Shown: positions 28,800 to 37,169 of the stretch, piece after piece
Layout of the letters: each line of letters starts with the position of its first letter
Numbering within the stretch: position 1 is the stretch's first letter
DNA from: a marine bacterium B5-7
Lineage (GTDB): Bacteria > Pseudomonadota > Gammaproteobacteria > Arenicellales > CAJQKF01
DNA length: 64,000 nt
Direction of reading: 5' to 3'
NCBI GenBank assembly: GCA_021604525.1
Contig: BQJD01000003.1
Location: 76,242 to 140,241, forward strand
Made by a program: the position numbers and the translations under genes
The notes under the pieces: model-generated
What the model was told of the DNA's origin: nothing
What the model saw: the letters and a program-made list of their open reading frames with translations, nothing else
The model's database searches: none

Positions 28800-30134
28800 A
28801 TGAATGAATCCGCATTGCGATCGGCGGACATTGTCGTCACCGGGGCGACGGTATTGCCTTTCGATGACGATTGGAGCGTGCTTGAAGATTGTGATGTAGT
28901 GATCTGTGAAGACAAAATTGTTGAGTGCGGCTCTGATGTAGCACGCGGCTGGTCGTCATCCTTAGTTATCGACGGACGCGATCTGTTACTGACACCCGGA
29001 CTTTGTAATGGCCACACCCATTCCCCCGAAACCCTTGCCCGTGGTCGTGCAGATTGTTCTACCCTGATTGGCTGGCTTGAGAGCGTCTGGTCGGAAATGG
29101 ACCAACTGGATGATGAGTCAGTTCGACTTGGCATCCTCCTTGGAGCTGCCGAGATGCTACATGGAGGTGTAACATCGGTGGTCGATCATTTTCGTCAGAC
29201 TCCGATGCTGCGACCAAGTGTAGATGCCGCTGCTTCTGCATGGCTGGAAACAGGTATGAGGGCAACGCTGGCGTTGATGGTTCGCGATCGACAGTTGCCG
29301 ACCTGGGTAAGCAATATGACGTCGTGTAAAGAGCAGATTGATTTGTTGCAGCAATGCACGAACTGCTGGCATGGCAGCGAGGGTCGGCTGCATGTTTCAG
29401 TGGGTCCATCGGCACCGACGCGGTGCACTGACAACTTGTTACGAACTGCAGGTACTCTTTGTGCAGATAATGGTATCGGGCTGCACATGCATGTTGACGA
29501 GACGCGAGATGAGGTCGAGTTGGCCCATACATTGTATGGCGCCTCAACTATTCAACATCTCGGTGTACTGGGTCTGCTCGGTCCCCATCTGTCTTTGGCA
29601 CACTGTGTATGGTGCAGTGACCACGATCTCGATTTGCTTGCGTCGTCCGGTACAGCCGTGGTGCATAATCCGGTAAGCAACATGCGATTGGGCAGTGGAA
29701 GGGCTCCAATTGAGCGTATGCGAAAACGAGGCATCGATGTTGCCATTGGTACCGATGGTGCTGCCAGTAACGACTCGCAGAGTGTTCTCGAGGCAATAAA
29801 ATTCGCCGCATTGATGCCACGATTGGTAGTCGACAATCCCGGGGACTGGATTACTGCGACCGATTCACTGTCAATGGCAACCGTTGATGCCGGTCGAATA
29901 TTTGCTATGTCGGAAGGGCGTTTGGCACCCGGCTGTCGTGCTGATATTGCTGCTTTTGAACTTGCCTCCCTGCCATTCGTGCCAGCCAATGACTTGCACT
30001 GTCAGCTCGCCTTTGGTGGAGCTACGCTTCGCGCCAGACATGTGATTATCGCTGGCCGCATGATTTTACGTGACCATGCGGTTCAGACATTCAATGAGAC
30101 GGACGTGGTGGCTAAAGCGTGTAGAAAGAGATGA
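28800..30134 (+). CDS. Amidohydrolase, TrzN/GuaD/SsnA-like deaminase group
   Basis: A 444-residue metal-dependent deaminase or chlorohydrolase of the subtype III amidohydrolases. All ligands are visible: NGHTHSPE (HxH), HMHVDETRDEV (His plus catalytic Glu), LAHCVWCSDHD (His) and IGTDGAASND (Asp). That pattern is shared by guanine deaminase, S-adenosylhomocysteine deaminase, and s-triazine enzymes TrzN and AtzB, so ring amino or substituent removal is likely (inference). ATG 28800 overlaps the stop of a five-codon upstream frame (ATGTCAGAAACACAATGA). It ends 14 bases before the LysR gene's stop, in convergent orientation. Confidence 0.88.
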   Translation: MNESALRSADIVVTGATVLPFDDDWSVLEDCDVVICEDKIVECGSDVARGWSSSLVIDGRDLLLTPGLCNGHTHSPETLARGRADCSTLIGWLESVWSEMDQLDDESVRLGILLGAAEMLHGGVTSVVDHFRQTPMLRPSVDAAASAWLETGMRATLALMVRDRQLPTWVSNMTSCKEQIDLLQQCTNCWHGSEGRLHVSVGPSAPTRCTDNLLRTAGTLCADNGIGLHMHVDETRDEVELAHTLYGASTIQHLGVLGLLGPHLSLAHCVWCSDHDLDLLASSGTAVVHNPVSNMRLGSGRAPIERMRKRGIDVAIGTDGAASNDSQSVLEAIKFAALMPRLVVDNPGDWITATDSLSMATVDAGRIFAMSEGRLAPGCRADIAAFELASLPFVPANDLHCQLAFGGATLRARHVIIAGRMILRDHAVQTFNETDVVAKACRKR

Positions 30135-30148
30135 ACGGGCTTCGTGCG

Positions 30149-31060
30149 TTAGTCGGTGAGAAGTCTTTTTTGTTTGAGATGGTTACTAATGCTTTCGACG
30201 TACAACTCGGCGTCCGGGGACATCTTGCGGATGCGTCGTACCATGGTCACATAGACAGTGCGGTTAGGGCTCAGCGGTATGATGGACAGGTCAGCGGACA
30301 TTGCCTCCACTCCGGCACCATGCTGCGGCATGATGGCAATGCCCGCACCGGCACACACCATGGCGACAATGGTGGTGAAGTTGTCGCAGATGGCAGAGAT
30401 ATTCGCGTGCAGACCGAGATCACTGAACATCGACAGGACAACTTCGCTGTAACCCACCGAGAGCTCACTCATGATCAGCGGTTCGTCGATCAGTTCCTTG
30501 AGTTTTACCGATTTACGTTTGGTAAAACGGTGGTTTTTCGGCACAATCAAGGCCATCTTGTCGGTGGCGACACGTTCGCTCACCAGTTCTCTCGACAACA
30601 CCCGCGGATTGGTTTCCACGGTCAAGCCGACATCAAGGCTGTCGTCCAGAAGCAGCTTATAGATCTGACGCGTCGTCGTGGTTGAGATCTCAAGACGCAG
30701 CTTGGGCGAGAGGTCGGAGAGCGCGCGAATGACTTCCGGTACGAGGAAAGGGGTGACACCGGAGCTGAGCCCAATCGAAAACAGACCACCGTGTGCGCCA
30801 CGCAGTTGATTCGCCGTCTCGTTCAGTCTCAACATACTGAGGTAGACCTCCTCCGCCTCGAGCAGGAACGTACGACCGAGGTCGGTAACCTCGACACCGT
30901 GTCCGGTTCGCCTGAACAGTTCGAAGCCGATTTCCGATTCCAACTGGCCGACCTGTTCGCTGATGGCAGGTTGCGAGATATGTACTTTTTCCGCTGCCTT
31001 GACGAAGGTGCCTTCTCGCCACACGGCCAGGGCGTATCGCAATTGCCGTATGCTTAGCAT
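30149..31060 (-). CDS. LysR-family transcriptional regulator
   Basis: A 303-residue regulator. The winged helix at the N terminus (MLSIRQLRYALAVWREGTF, KVHISQPAISEQVGQLE, LFRRTGHGVEVTDLG) is followed by a periplasmic-binding-protein-like effector domain. It is divergent from the amidase gene, a standard LysR arrangement, and lies within the catabolic island, so it is the leading candidate regulator. Effector probably a pathway intermediate. I cannot show that it binds the 22-bp motif. Confidence 0.93.
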   Translation of the reverse strand: MLSIRQLRYALAVWREGTFVKAAEKVHISQPAISEQVGQLESEIGFELFRRTGHGVEVTDLGRTFLLEAEEVYLSMLRLNETANQLRGAHGGLFSIGLSSGVTPFLVPEVIRALSDLSPKLRLEISTTTTRQIYKLLLDDSLDVGLTVETNPRVLSRELVSERVATDKMALIVPKNHRFTKRKSVKLKELIDEPLIMSELSVGYSEVVLSMFSDLGLHANISAICDNFTTIVAMVCAGAGIAIMPQHGAGVEAMSADLSIIPLSPNRTVYVTMVRRIRKMSPDAELYVESISNHLKQKRLLTD

Positions 31061-31248
31061 GAATCAAAAATCCGTAATGGCATCGTGGTTGTGTGACCAT
31101 CAAGTTTATCTGGAACCCGTAATTATAGTCTTTTCATACCGTAAAGGTGGCTTTCAAAGCTTGCTGTCCAAGGACACCGACTGCTCTCATCTCGACGGCG
31201 TTTTCAACAAGCGGCTTACTACCTGTTCATGATCATCGGAGCTGTACC

Positions 31249-32544
31249 ATGACAACACTCAACAATTTATCATTGACTGAACTTGCCGAACTTCGAACTC
31301 GTGGAGAATTTGATGCTGCCGCTTTGCTTGAATCCTGCGTCGACAGAATTGTTAGTCGGGAGGATGATGTGCAAGCCTTCGAGTACATCGATATCGACAA
31401 GCTGCGCGCAACACCTCTGGAAGCAACGACCTCTTTGTTGGGCACCGGATTGGAGGGCATTCCATTTGGTGTGAAGGATCTCATGGATACCTGCGACATG
31501 CCGACGGGATGGGGAAGTCCGATATATACCGGTCGACAGGCAGGTCGCGATGCCGGTTGTGTTGCGATGTTACGAGCATGTGGCGCCCAGGTGGTTGGCA
31601 AGACGGTGACCACGGAATTTGCGTGTTTTTTCCCCGGTAAAACACGCAACCCAAGAAATCCCGCCCATACACCCGGTGGTTCGTCACAGGGATCTGCTGC
31701 GGCTGTTGCCGACTGTATGGTTCCCTTTGCGCTAGGGACACAAACAGCAGCATCGATAATCCGGCCTGCAGCCTACTGTGGAGTGATAGGATATAAAACC
31801 AGCCGTGGCGCATTCGATCTCGGCGGGATTTGCAGCCTGTCACAGACATTGGATTCGCTAGGTTTTTTTGTTCGTGATGCGCGTGACCTGGGGATTATTC
31901 GCAGTGCATTAATGCGTGGTCAGCACGTTGGTAAATCTGCACAACCTGCAAGGGTCGGCCTGGTGCGTACGCCCCACTGGGAAGAGGCGTCTGTAGTAGC
32001 TAGAGAGGCTGTTGAAGGAGCAGCGGAAAAGTTGTCTCGTGCAGGAGTTATTATCGAAGAGCTCGAAGTCGGTCCGGACGACGGTGCATTGACTGACTCG
32101 CATAAGGTAGTCATGGCTTATGAAGCTGCGCGAGCCAGAATCTTCGAGTATAAAAATTATCCCGAACAGTTGAGCCAGCAAATGATTAGCCTGATTGAAA
32201 CAGGGCTCGCCTTGACGGCAACAGAGTATAACAACGCCATTGCTCTTGCCAGGGAGTGGATGCTATGGCTGGACGATGTTCTCGTTGGCGTCGACTGCCT
32301 TATCTCACCAAGTACACCCGGGGAAGCACCTGCCGGACTGGATAGCACGGGCGATCCGGTCTTCTCCAGAATGTGGACCCTGCTTGGTCAACCTTCCATC
32401 AATCTTCCCGTTGGAGAAGGACCCAATGGAATGCCGATTGGTATCCAGTTGATTGGACGTAATAACCACGATGACACGCTAATATCCCATGCCGCCTGGA
32501 TGCAACCGCTGATTGGTTGTGTAGTCTCGTTGGACAGGAGCTGA
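31249..32544 (+). CDS. Amidase-signature hydrolase (AtzE/allophanate-hydrolase-like)
   Basis: A 431-residue amidase of the Ser-cisSer-Lys class. Catalytic Lys is in PFGVKDLMDT, cis-Ser in GGSSQGSAAAVA, and the nucleophile motif reads GTQTAASIIRPAAYCG, with Ala where Gly is usual. A 1-carboxybiuret or ureido-acid amide is plausible by analogy with AtzE of the cyanuric acid pathway, but no AtzG-like small partner was seen. The start is ATG 31249 with GGAG 7 bases upstream; the longer frame from 31147 is not. Divergent from LysR; closes the island. Confidence 0.88.
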   Translation: MTTLNNLSLTELAELRTRGEFDAAALLESCVDRIVSREDDVQAFEYIDIDKLRATPLEATTSLLGTGLEGIPFGVKDLMDTCDMPTGWGSPIYTGRQAGRDAGCVAMLRACGAQVVGKTVTTEFACFFPGKTRNPRNPAHTPGGSSQGSAAAVADCMVPFALGTQTAASIIRPAAYCGVIGYKTSRGAFDLGGICSLSQTLDSLGFFVRDARDLGIIRSALMRGQHVGKSAQPARVGLVRTPHWEEASVVAREAVEGAAEKLSRAGVIIEELEVGPDDGALTDSHKVVMAYEAARARIFEYKNYPEQLSQQMISLIETGLALTATEYNNAIALAREWMLWLDDVLVGVDCLISPSTPGEAPAGLDSTGDPVFSRMWTLLGQPSINLPVGEGPNGMPIGIQLIGRNNHDDTLISHAAWMQPLIGCVVSLDRS

Positions 32545-32653
32545 TCTGAAAAACCCGGAGAAATTCAAGCCTGTATGGGCGAACAGCAGGAAGCGTCTTG
32601 TCAGATGTGAGCGCCTCTATCCCAATTCGCCACGTAACAGATGACGAGTTGGT

Positions 32654-32659
32654 TATAAT
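32654..32659 (+). promoter_or_regulatory. Candidate -10 box (TATAAT) for xpt
   Basis: A perfect consensus hexamer 40 bases before the GTG start, but no good -35 at 16-18 bases upstream. Confidence 0.35.
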
Positions 32660-32693
32660 TTCCTCGCTTTAAACTTTTATGGGAGTTAGCCAG

Positions 32694-33269
32694 GTGCGTG
32701 AACTGATGGAAAGGATACGGCGCGAAGGTGTTCACGTCGGCGAGGGTATCGTCAAGCTCGATAGTTTTCTGAATCATCAGGTTGACGCTGGATTGACCGA
32801 GCGAATGGGTGCCGAATTCTTTACCCGTTTTACTGATCGGCACAAAACTGTGCCAAGCAAAATTGTGACTGCCGAAGTCAGTGGCATACCACCAGCATTG
32901 GCTACAGCACGTATGTTTGATGTCCCTCTGGTCTACGCAAGAAAACATCGTTCCAGTGTGATGACGGATGTGTACTACCTTGCGCAAACCGTCAGTCGAA
33001 CACACGGCGATGAAGTAAACCTGATGATATCCAAACGCTATCTCAATGCAGATGATCAGGTACTCATCATCGACGATTTTCTTGCCACCGGTTCAACAAT
33101 TACAACGCTGGCGAGCCTGATTGTTGCAAGTTGCGCCCGCCTGCTGGGCATTGGATGTGTAATTGAAAAACCACGCGAGGGCGGTCGTTTACAGCTAACC
33201 GAATTGAATGTGCCGATCGAGACGTTGGCGAGAATTGACTTCCACGGAGAGGACCTGGTCGTCAGTTAG
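32694..33269 (+). CDS. xpt: Xanthine phosphoribosyltransferase
   Basis: A 191-residue type I phosphoribosyltransferase that makes XMP from xanthine and PRPP. The PRPP loop VLIIDDFLATGST, N-terminal LDSFLNHQVD and KHRSS are typical of the Bacillus-type Xpt. GTG 32694 is chosen because GGGAG lies 8 bases upstream; ATG 32679 has no site. It sits 150 bases after the amidase in the same direction, after a TATAAT at 32654, so it likely has its own promoter. It gives a purine-salvage flavour to the region. Confidence 0.9.
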   Translation: MRELMERIRREGVHVGEGIVKLDSFLNHQVDAGLTERMGAEFFTRFTDRHKTVPSKIVTAEVSGIPPALATARMFDVPLVYARKHRSSVMTDVYYLAQTVSRTHGDEVNLMISKRYLNADDQVLIIDDFLATGSTITTLASLIVASCARLLGIGCVIEKPREGGRLQLTELNVPIETLARIDFHGEDLVVS

Positions 33270-33309
33270 TTGAATTCAGCAAACCAGTATAATTTTGAGG
33301 TATTGTTTT

Positions 33310-33693
33310 TCAGTAATCGCTATTCTGCTTGAAAACGTAGACCTTCGGAATATGTAGCAGGCCATTCTCATCGGTAACGCCATTATTAATCAGATATGTT
33401 GCATCATCACTGGCTTTGATGGCTACGTCGACCATTTCATGGACGACGGTCGTTGTTTTCTTGTCGATAGCATGAAAACCCGATTGGTTCATGAGTTTTA
33501 AATATTCTGATGCTGTAGAAGCCAGAGTTCTAACTTCCTTCACCAGGTCCTGAAGGGTTTCTCGCGACATCGGTCGTAGTTGTGAACGATCCGACTGTTG
33601 GTAAAGTGAATTGATAGCGAGGGTAAGCATGTGAGCATGTCCCATATCGCCATTGAATTCATCTGCCAGTTGTCCAACGGTTTCGTCGTTCAT
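33310..33693 (-). CDS. Hypothetical helical protein
   Basis: A 127-residue soluble protein, no signal peptide, rich in charged and polar residues, with predicted helices throughout (MNDETVGQLADEFNGD, then SRETLQDLVKEVRTLAS). The C terminus is short and hydrophobic (IPKVYVFKQNSDY). No domain recognised. It is convergent with xpt. Confidence 0.6.
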   Translation of the reverse strand: MNDETVGQLADEFNGDMGHAHMLTLAINSLYQQSDRSQLRPMSRETLQDLVKEVRTLASTASEYLKLMNQSGFHAIDKKTTTVVHEMVDVAIKASDDATYLINNGVTDENGLLHIPKVYVFKQNSDY

Positions 33694-34080
33694 AAACCGT
33701 GTACCAGGGGATTACCAACAGTCGTCGGTGTCTGCCATGAGCAGCCGGCATAAATGTGAGCGGAGGAATTCCCGATAGATGATCGAGGTGGATGCACGGT
33801 GAAGATTCGTCAGAGATTTAAATGTATGTCAGGAGTTTAAACTATTCAACGCAGTGGACGAAATATCGCCGAAGGGGTACTGGCGACGATTTTCCATATT
33901 TGACATAAGCATTTCACGACTAATTAGTTCCGATGTTTGTCTCCCGGATATCCAAGGGAAAGTTGCCAGTTGAATATGACCTTAAGGAACAGCCGGGTTA
34001 TCAAGGCCATATTACAAGGAAATTTCCTGAAAAGCGGGTAGAATCCATAGTCATACAGAGCAAACATTGTGTGCTACGCC
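33694..34080. other. Intergenic region before the lipoprotein gene
   Basis: About 390 bases. A TTGACA-like hexamer at 33900-33905 with TAATTA 15 bases later could be a weak promoter. A reading frame at 33933-34154 overlaps the lipoprotein gene and is not protein-like. Nothing else was identified. Confidence 0.4.
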
Positions 34081-34698
34081 ATGTCACGTACTATCCGATA
34101 CCTTCTTATCATATTGCCCGGTTTAAGTCTGATAGCCTGTGCTGGACAAGGTGATCGAGTATCCAATCAGGAATTGGATGACGGTCAGTTTGTCGGAATG
34201 CTGCACCATTCAGTTCCAGGAGAATGTCTCAGCCACGATGGTTGCGGACCGACATTCAGCCTTCTCGACGAAACGCTGAGCAGGTTCACTCCACTATATG
34301 GCGAAGCCGATCCCAAACACGATGGTCTGGTAATTATGGCTGATGGCGATATAACCAGAATTAATAAGGCAGATGCTCGAAGTCTTGGTGATGCAGCAGC
34401 GGCGCGGGCAATCAAAATGAAACGTTATCGACTGCTTTCAAAAATTCCCTATCATGATTTTCTGGTCCAGCAGGCAGGGGAATACACTATTAACACCTAT
34501 GGTTGTGATTTGTTGTGGGACAAAACTTTCAGTTGGCGCTATGAAGATAAGCAAGTGCATTTACAAGTGCGAATGACGGATACCTTCAGTACGATGCAAC
34601 CCAATCCCTACGTGGAACTCTCTTTTGACGGCACCACCGGCGATCTGATCGGATCGGCTCTCTCACCGTCTGATGCGAATCCTTGTACTGGACGATAA
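34081..34698 (+). CDS. Lipoprotein of unknown function
   Basis: A 205-residue protein with a lipoprotein signal peptide: hydrophobic core then lipobox LSLIAC, so Cys is about residue 20 and the protein is anchored to a membrane. The start is ATG 34081 (MSRTIRYLL) rather than GTG 34069. The mature part has paired cysteines (GECLSHDGCGP and later NTYGCDLLW) that may form disulfides, and no recognised domain. The ATL gene follows 5 bases later. Confidence 0.75.
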   Translation: MSRTIRYLLIILPGLSLIACAGQGDRVSNQELDDGQFVGMLHHSVPGECLSHDGCGPTFSLLDETLSRFTPLYGEADPKHDGLVIMADGDITRINKADARSLGDAAAARAIKMKRYRLLSKIPYHDFLVQQAGEYTINTYGCDLLWDKTFSWRYEDKQVHLQVRMTDTFSTMQPNPYVELSFDGTTGDLIGSALSPSDANPCTGR

Positions 34699-34703
34699 GC
34701 CGG

Positions 34704-35066
34704 GTGAATGACGGTGAACCGTTATATTCCAGAGTTTGGCGCATCGTTGCGCAAATACCACGGGGCAAGGTTGCGACATATGGTCAAATTGCTTCATTTA
34801 TAGATCGTTGTGGTGCACGTCAGGTTGGATATGCGCTTGCAGCCACGCCGCCACATGTAGACATACCCTGGCAGCGTGTTATCAATGCACGTGGCGAGGT
34901 AAGTACCCGCACTGTCAGCAATGGCGCCGAGACCCAAAGACAGCGACTTGAAAGGGAAGGCGTCGCATTTGATTTAAAAGGTCGGGTAGACCTTGATCTT
35001 TTTGGCTGGGAAGGTCCGGATTTTAAATGGCTCGAAAAGCATGGTTACCGGGTTTTCCTGGACTAA
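34704..35066 (+). CDS. Alkyltransferase-like (ATL) protein, MGMT family without the active-site cysteine
   Basis: A 120-residue protein of the O6-alkylguanine-DNA alkyltransferase fold. The helix-turn-helix region (IPRGKVATYGQIASFID, ARQVGYALAATPP) is conserved, but the reactive PCHRV motif reads PWQRV, so Cys is replaced by Trp. This is the hallmark of ATL proteins (E. coli YbaZ), which bind O6-alkylguanine without repair and pass it to nucleotide excision repair. The start is GTG 34704; a TTG at 34683 overlaps the upstream gene. Confidence 0.9.
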   Translation: MNDGEPLYSRVWRIVAQIPRGKVATYGQIASFIDRCGARQVGYALAATPPHVDIPWQRVINARGEVSTRTVSNGAETQRQRLEREGVAFDLKGRVDLDLFGWEGPDFKWLEKHGYRVFLD

Positions 35067-35217
35067 TACTACGGCCATAAAAACTACTGAGCGCCAAATT
35101 TAATAACAAGGTCAGCCGGGCATGGTTGGTTTTGTATAAGCGGTCATTAGCGCATTAAAACATCATTATTGAAAACATTTTCTCAATTTGATCCAGACAA
35201 AATAAGGATACAACGAC

Positions 35218-36102
35218 ATTAAAATTCATCCGGTATTGATAGCAGTTGTATGGATGGGTGGTGCATTGCTGTCATTTATGGCAATGGCAATTTCCGGACG
35301 CGAACTTTCAGTAGAACTCGAAACATTCGAGATTCTCGTCTATCGAAGTATTGTTGGTTTGATCATTGTACTGGTAATGATCCAGCGATCAGGATGGGGG
35401 CAGGTCCGTACGAAGCACTTCGGTGTTCATTTTATTCGAAACTCGTTTCATTTAGCCGGCCAGTTTGGCTGGTTTTACGGTATCGCGCTGATTCCACTCG
35501 CTCAGGTTTTTGCGATCGAATTCACCGCGCCCATATGGGCGTCTGTACTGGCTGTAATTATCCTGAAAGAACGCATGACGCCTTCAAAGTTACTGGCGGT
35601 GGCACTTGGCATCAGTGGCATGTTAATCATCTTAAGGCCTGGATTTGAGACGATTCAACCGGCGGTTCTGATGGTGCTGATGGGCGCTTTGGGCTATGCC
35701 ACATCGTATGTATTGACTAAAAAACTGACACGCACAGATACGCCGTTGTGCATTTTGTTTTTTATGAGCGCCATACAGTTACCGATGGCCTTGATACCGA
35801 CGATTGGTTCGCTGACGGTACCATCTCTGCACATGTTACCGTGGTTGATTCTTGTAGGGAGCACCGCGTTATCCGCACATTATTGCCTGGCACGGGCATT
35901 CTTGCTGGCCGATGCAACTGTCGTTATTCCACTCGATTTCTTGCGGTTGCCGCTCATCGCAATGGTGGGTTACCTGGTGTATTCAGAACCACTTGATGCA
36001 TTGTTGTTCATTGGTGCACTGGTCATGATGACAGGTAACATAATCAATGTTCGGGCAGCCTCGCGGGGGCCGCGTAGTACCATGCCTGAATCAGATAGCT
36101 AG
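35218..36102 (+). CDS. EamA/DMT-family exporter, first of a tandem pair (possible ATT start)
   Basis: An inner-membrane transporter with about ten helices in two EamA repeats (VEPLDALLFIGA near the end, RELSVELETFEILVYRSIVGLI near the start). Substrate unknown; the family exports amino acids and metabolites. No ATG, GTG or TTG with a ribosome site gives the full first helix; TTG 35236 removes part of the N terminus. ATT 35218 has AAGGA nine bases upstream and yields MKIHPVLIAVVWMGG, which matches family N termini, so I propose a rare ATT start. A second EamA gene follows 9 bases later. Confidence 0.85.
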   Translation: MKIHPVLIAVVWMGGALLSFMAMAISGRELSVELETFEILVYRSIVGLIIVLVMIQRSGWGQVRTKHFGVHFIRNSFHLAGQFGWFYGIALIPLAQVFAIEFTAPIWASVLAVIILKERMTPSKLLAVALGISGMLIILRPGFETIQPAVLMVLMGALGYATSYVLTKKLTRTDTPLCILFFMSAIQLPMALIPTIGSLTVPSLHMLPWLILVGSTALSAHYCLARAFLLADATVVIPLDFLRLPLIAMVGYLVYSEPLDALLFIGALVMMTGNIINVRAASRGPRSTMPESDS

Positions 36103-36111
36103 GGAAAAGTC

Positions 36112-36972
36112 ATGGGCCCGCTACATATTTTCATGGCTATCAGCGTGCCGATTATCTGGGGGCTGGGTTTCACATTTTCCAAGGCCGCTCTCGGTGAGTT
36201 TCCTCCATTACTTCTCATGGGGTTGAGATTCACTCTGACTGCATTGATTCTGATCTGGTTTGTATCTTTTCCTAAAGGAGAGATTTGGCGTATCACCCAG
36301 ATTGCAGTGATCGGTTCGGTTCTTCAATATGGACTTACCTTTACCGGGCTTAAATATCTTGATGCCTCCACTGCGGTGCTTCTGGTTCAGCTTGAAGTAC
36401 CCTTTGGCGTAATCATGGCCTGGGCGGTATATCGCGAAGATGTCAGCTTAATCAAGCTGGCGGGTATTGTTATCGCTTTTGTCGGTGTCATCATGATTGC
36501 CGGTAGCCCGAAAGTGCAGGGTCAATGGCTGGCCGTTGCTATGGTTGTATCCGGTGCCTTCGTCTGGGCAATTGCCCAGGTCATGGTGAAGACACTAAAG
36601 CATACCGAAGGTTTCGCACTGGTTGCCTGGCTGGCTGTCATTGCCGGTCCGATGATGTTGGGCGCATCGGCAATAATTGAAACAGGACAAATAAACGCGC
36701 TGGCATCCGCAACATGGATTGGTTGGGGTACCATAATCTATCTGGGAGTTATCATGACCGCAGTTGGATATGGAATTTTCTATCGCCTGTTAAAACTGTT
36801 TCCGATATCCATGGTGATGCCTTACCTTTTACTGTTGCCGGTGATCGGTGTGGCTGCTTCCATTATTTTACTTGGCGAGAAACTAACCCCACTGGTGGCC
36901 TCCGGAGGAATGGTTGTGATATTCGGCGTTATTCTAATTCAGCTTTTTGGAAACCGAACCCGACTCAACTGA
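36112..36972 (+). CDS. EamA/DMT-family exporter, second of a tandem pair
   Basis: A 286-residue membrane protein with ten helices and two EamA repeats. Recognisable pieces are VPIIWGLGFTFSKAALGEFPPLLLMGLRF at the N terminus and MPYLLLLPVIGVAASIILLGEKL in the second repeat. It starts nine bases after the previous exporter with GGGAAA before the ATG, so the two are one operon. Its sequence is not close to the first, so it is not a recent duplicate. Substrate unknown. Confidence 0.88.
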   Translation: MGPLHIFMAISVPIIWGLGFTFSKAALGEFPPLLLMGLRFTLTALILIWFVSFPKGEIWRITQIAVIGSVLQYGLTFTGLKYLDASTAVLLVQLEVPFGVIMAWAVYREDVSLIKLAGIVIAFVGVIMIAGSPKVQGQWLAVAMVVSGAFVWAIAQVMVKTLKHTEGFALVAWLAVIAGPMMLGASAIIETGQINALASATWIGWGTIIYLGVIMTAVGYGIFYRLLKLFPISMVMPYLLLLPVIGVAASIILLGEKLTPLVASGGMVVIFGVILIQLFGNRTRLN

Positions 36973-37058
36973 GCCTTTAGACACATGCAAGATACTGTTC
37001 ACATTATTGCCCAGATCAAGTCATAAATCGTGGGTACATATGAATATCAGTATTCACT

Positions 37059-37083
37059 GTTACAAAAAGATACAATTTGATAC
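37059..37083 (+). promoter_or_regulatory. Candidate OmpR-type operator: three 5-mers at 10-bp period upstream of the Spy-like gene
   Basis: GTTAC-N5-GATAC-N5-GATAC at 37059-37063, 37069-37073 and 37079-37083. The layout equals the CpxR box (GTAAA-N5-GTAAA) in spacing but not in letters. An inverted TGAATA/TATTCA lies just upstream (37041-37056). It is 87 bases before the Spy-like ATG; the adjacent response regulator is the natural binder (inference). Confidence 0.5.
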
Positions 37084-37169
37084 CCGGTAGAGACCTGCGT
37101 ATCAAGTTTGCCGCATAAACTTCCTCCGTCGATCAAGACAATTACCCTGTACTTAAACGGAGAGATGAA

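Noticed and set aside
33933-34154. A 73-codon frame before the lipoprotein gene
   Set aside because: It overlaps the lipoprotein gene, has unlikely composition and no ribosome site.
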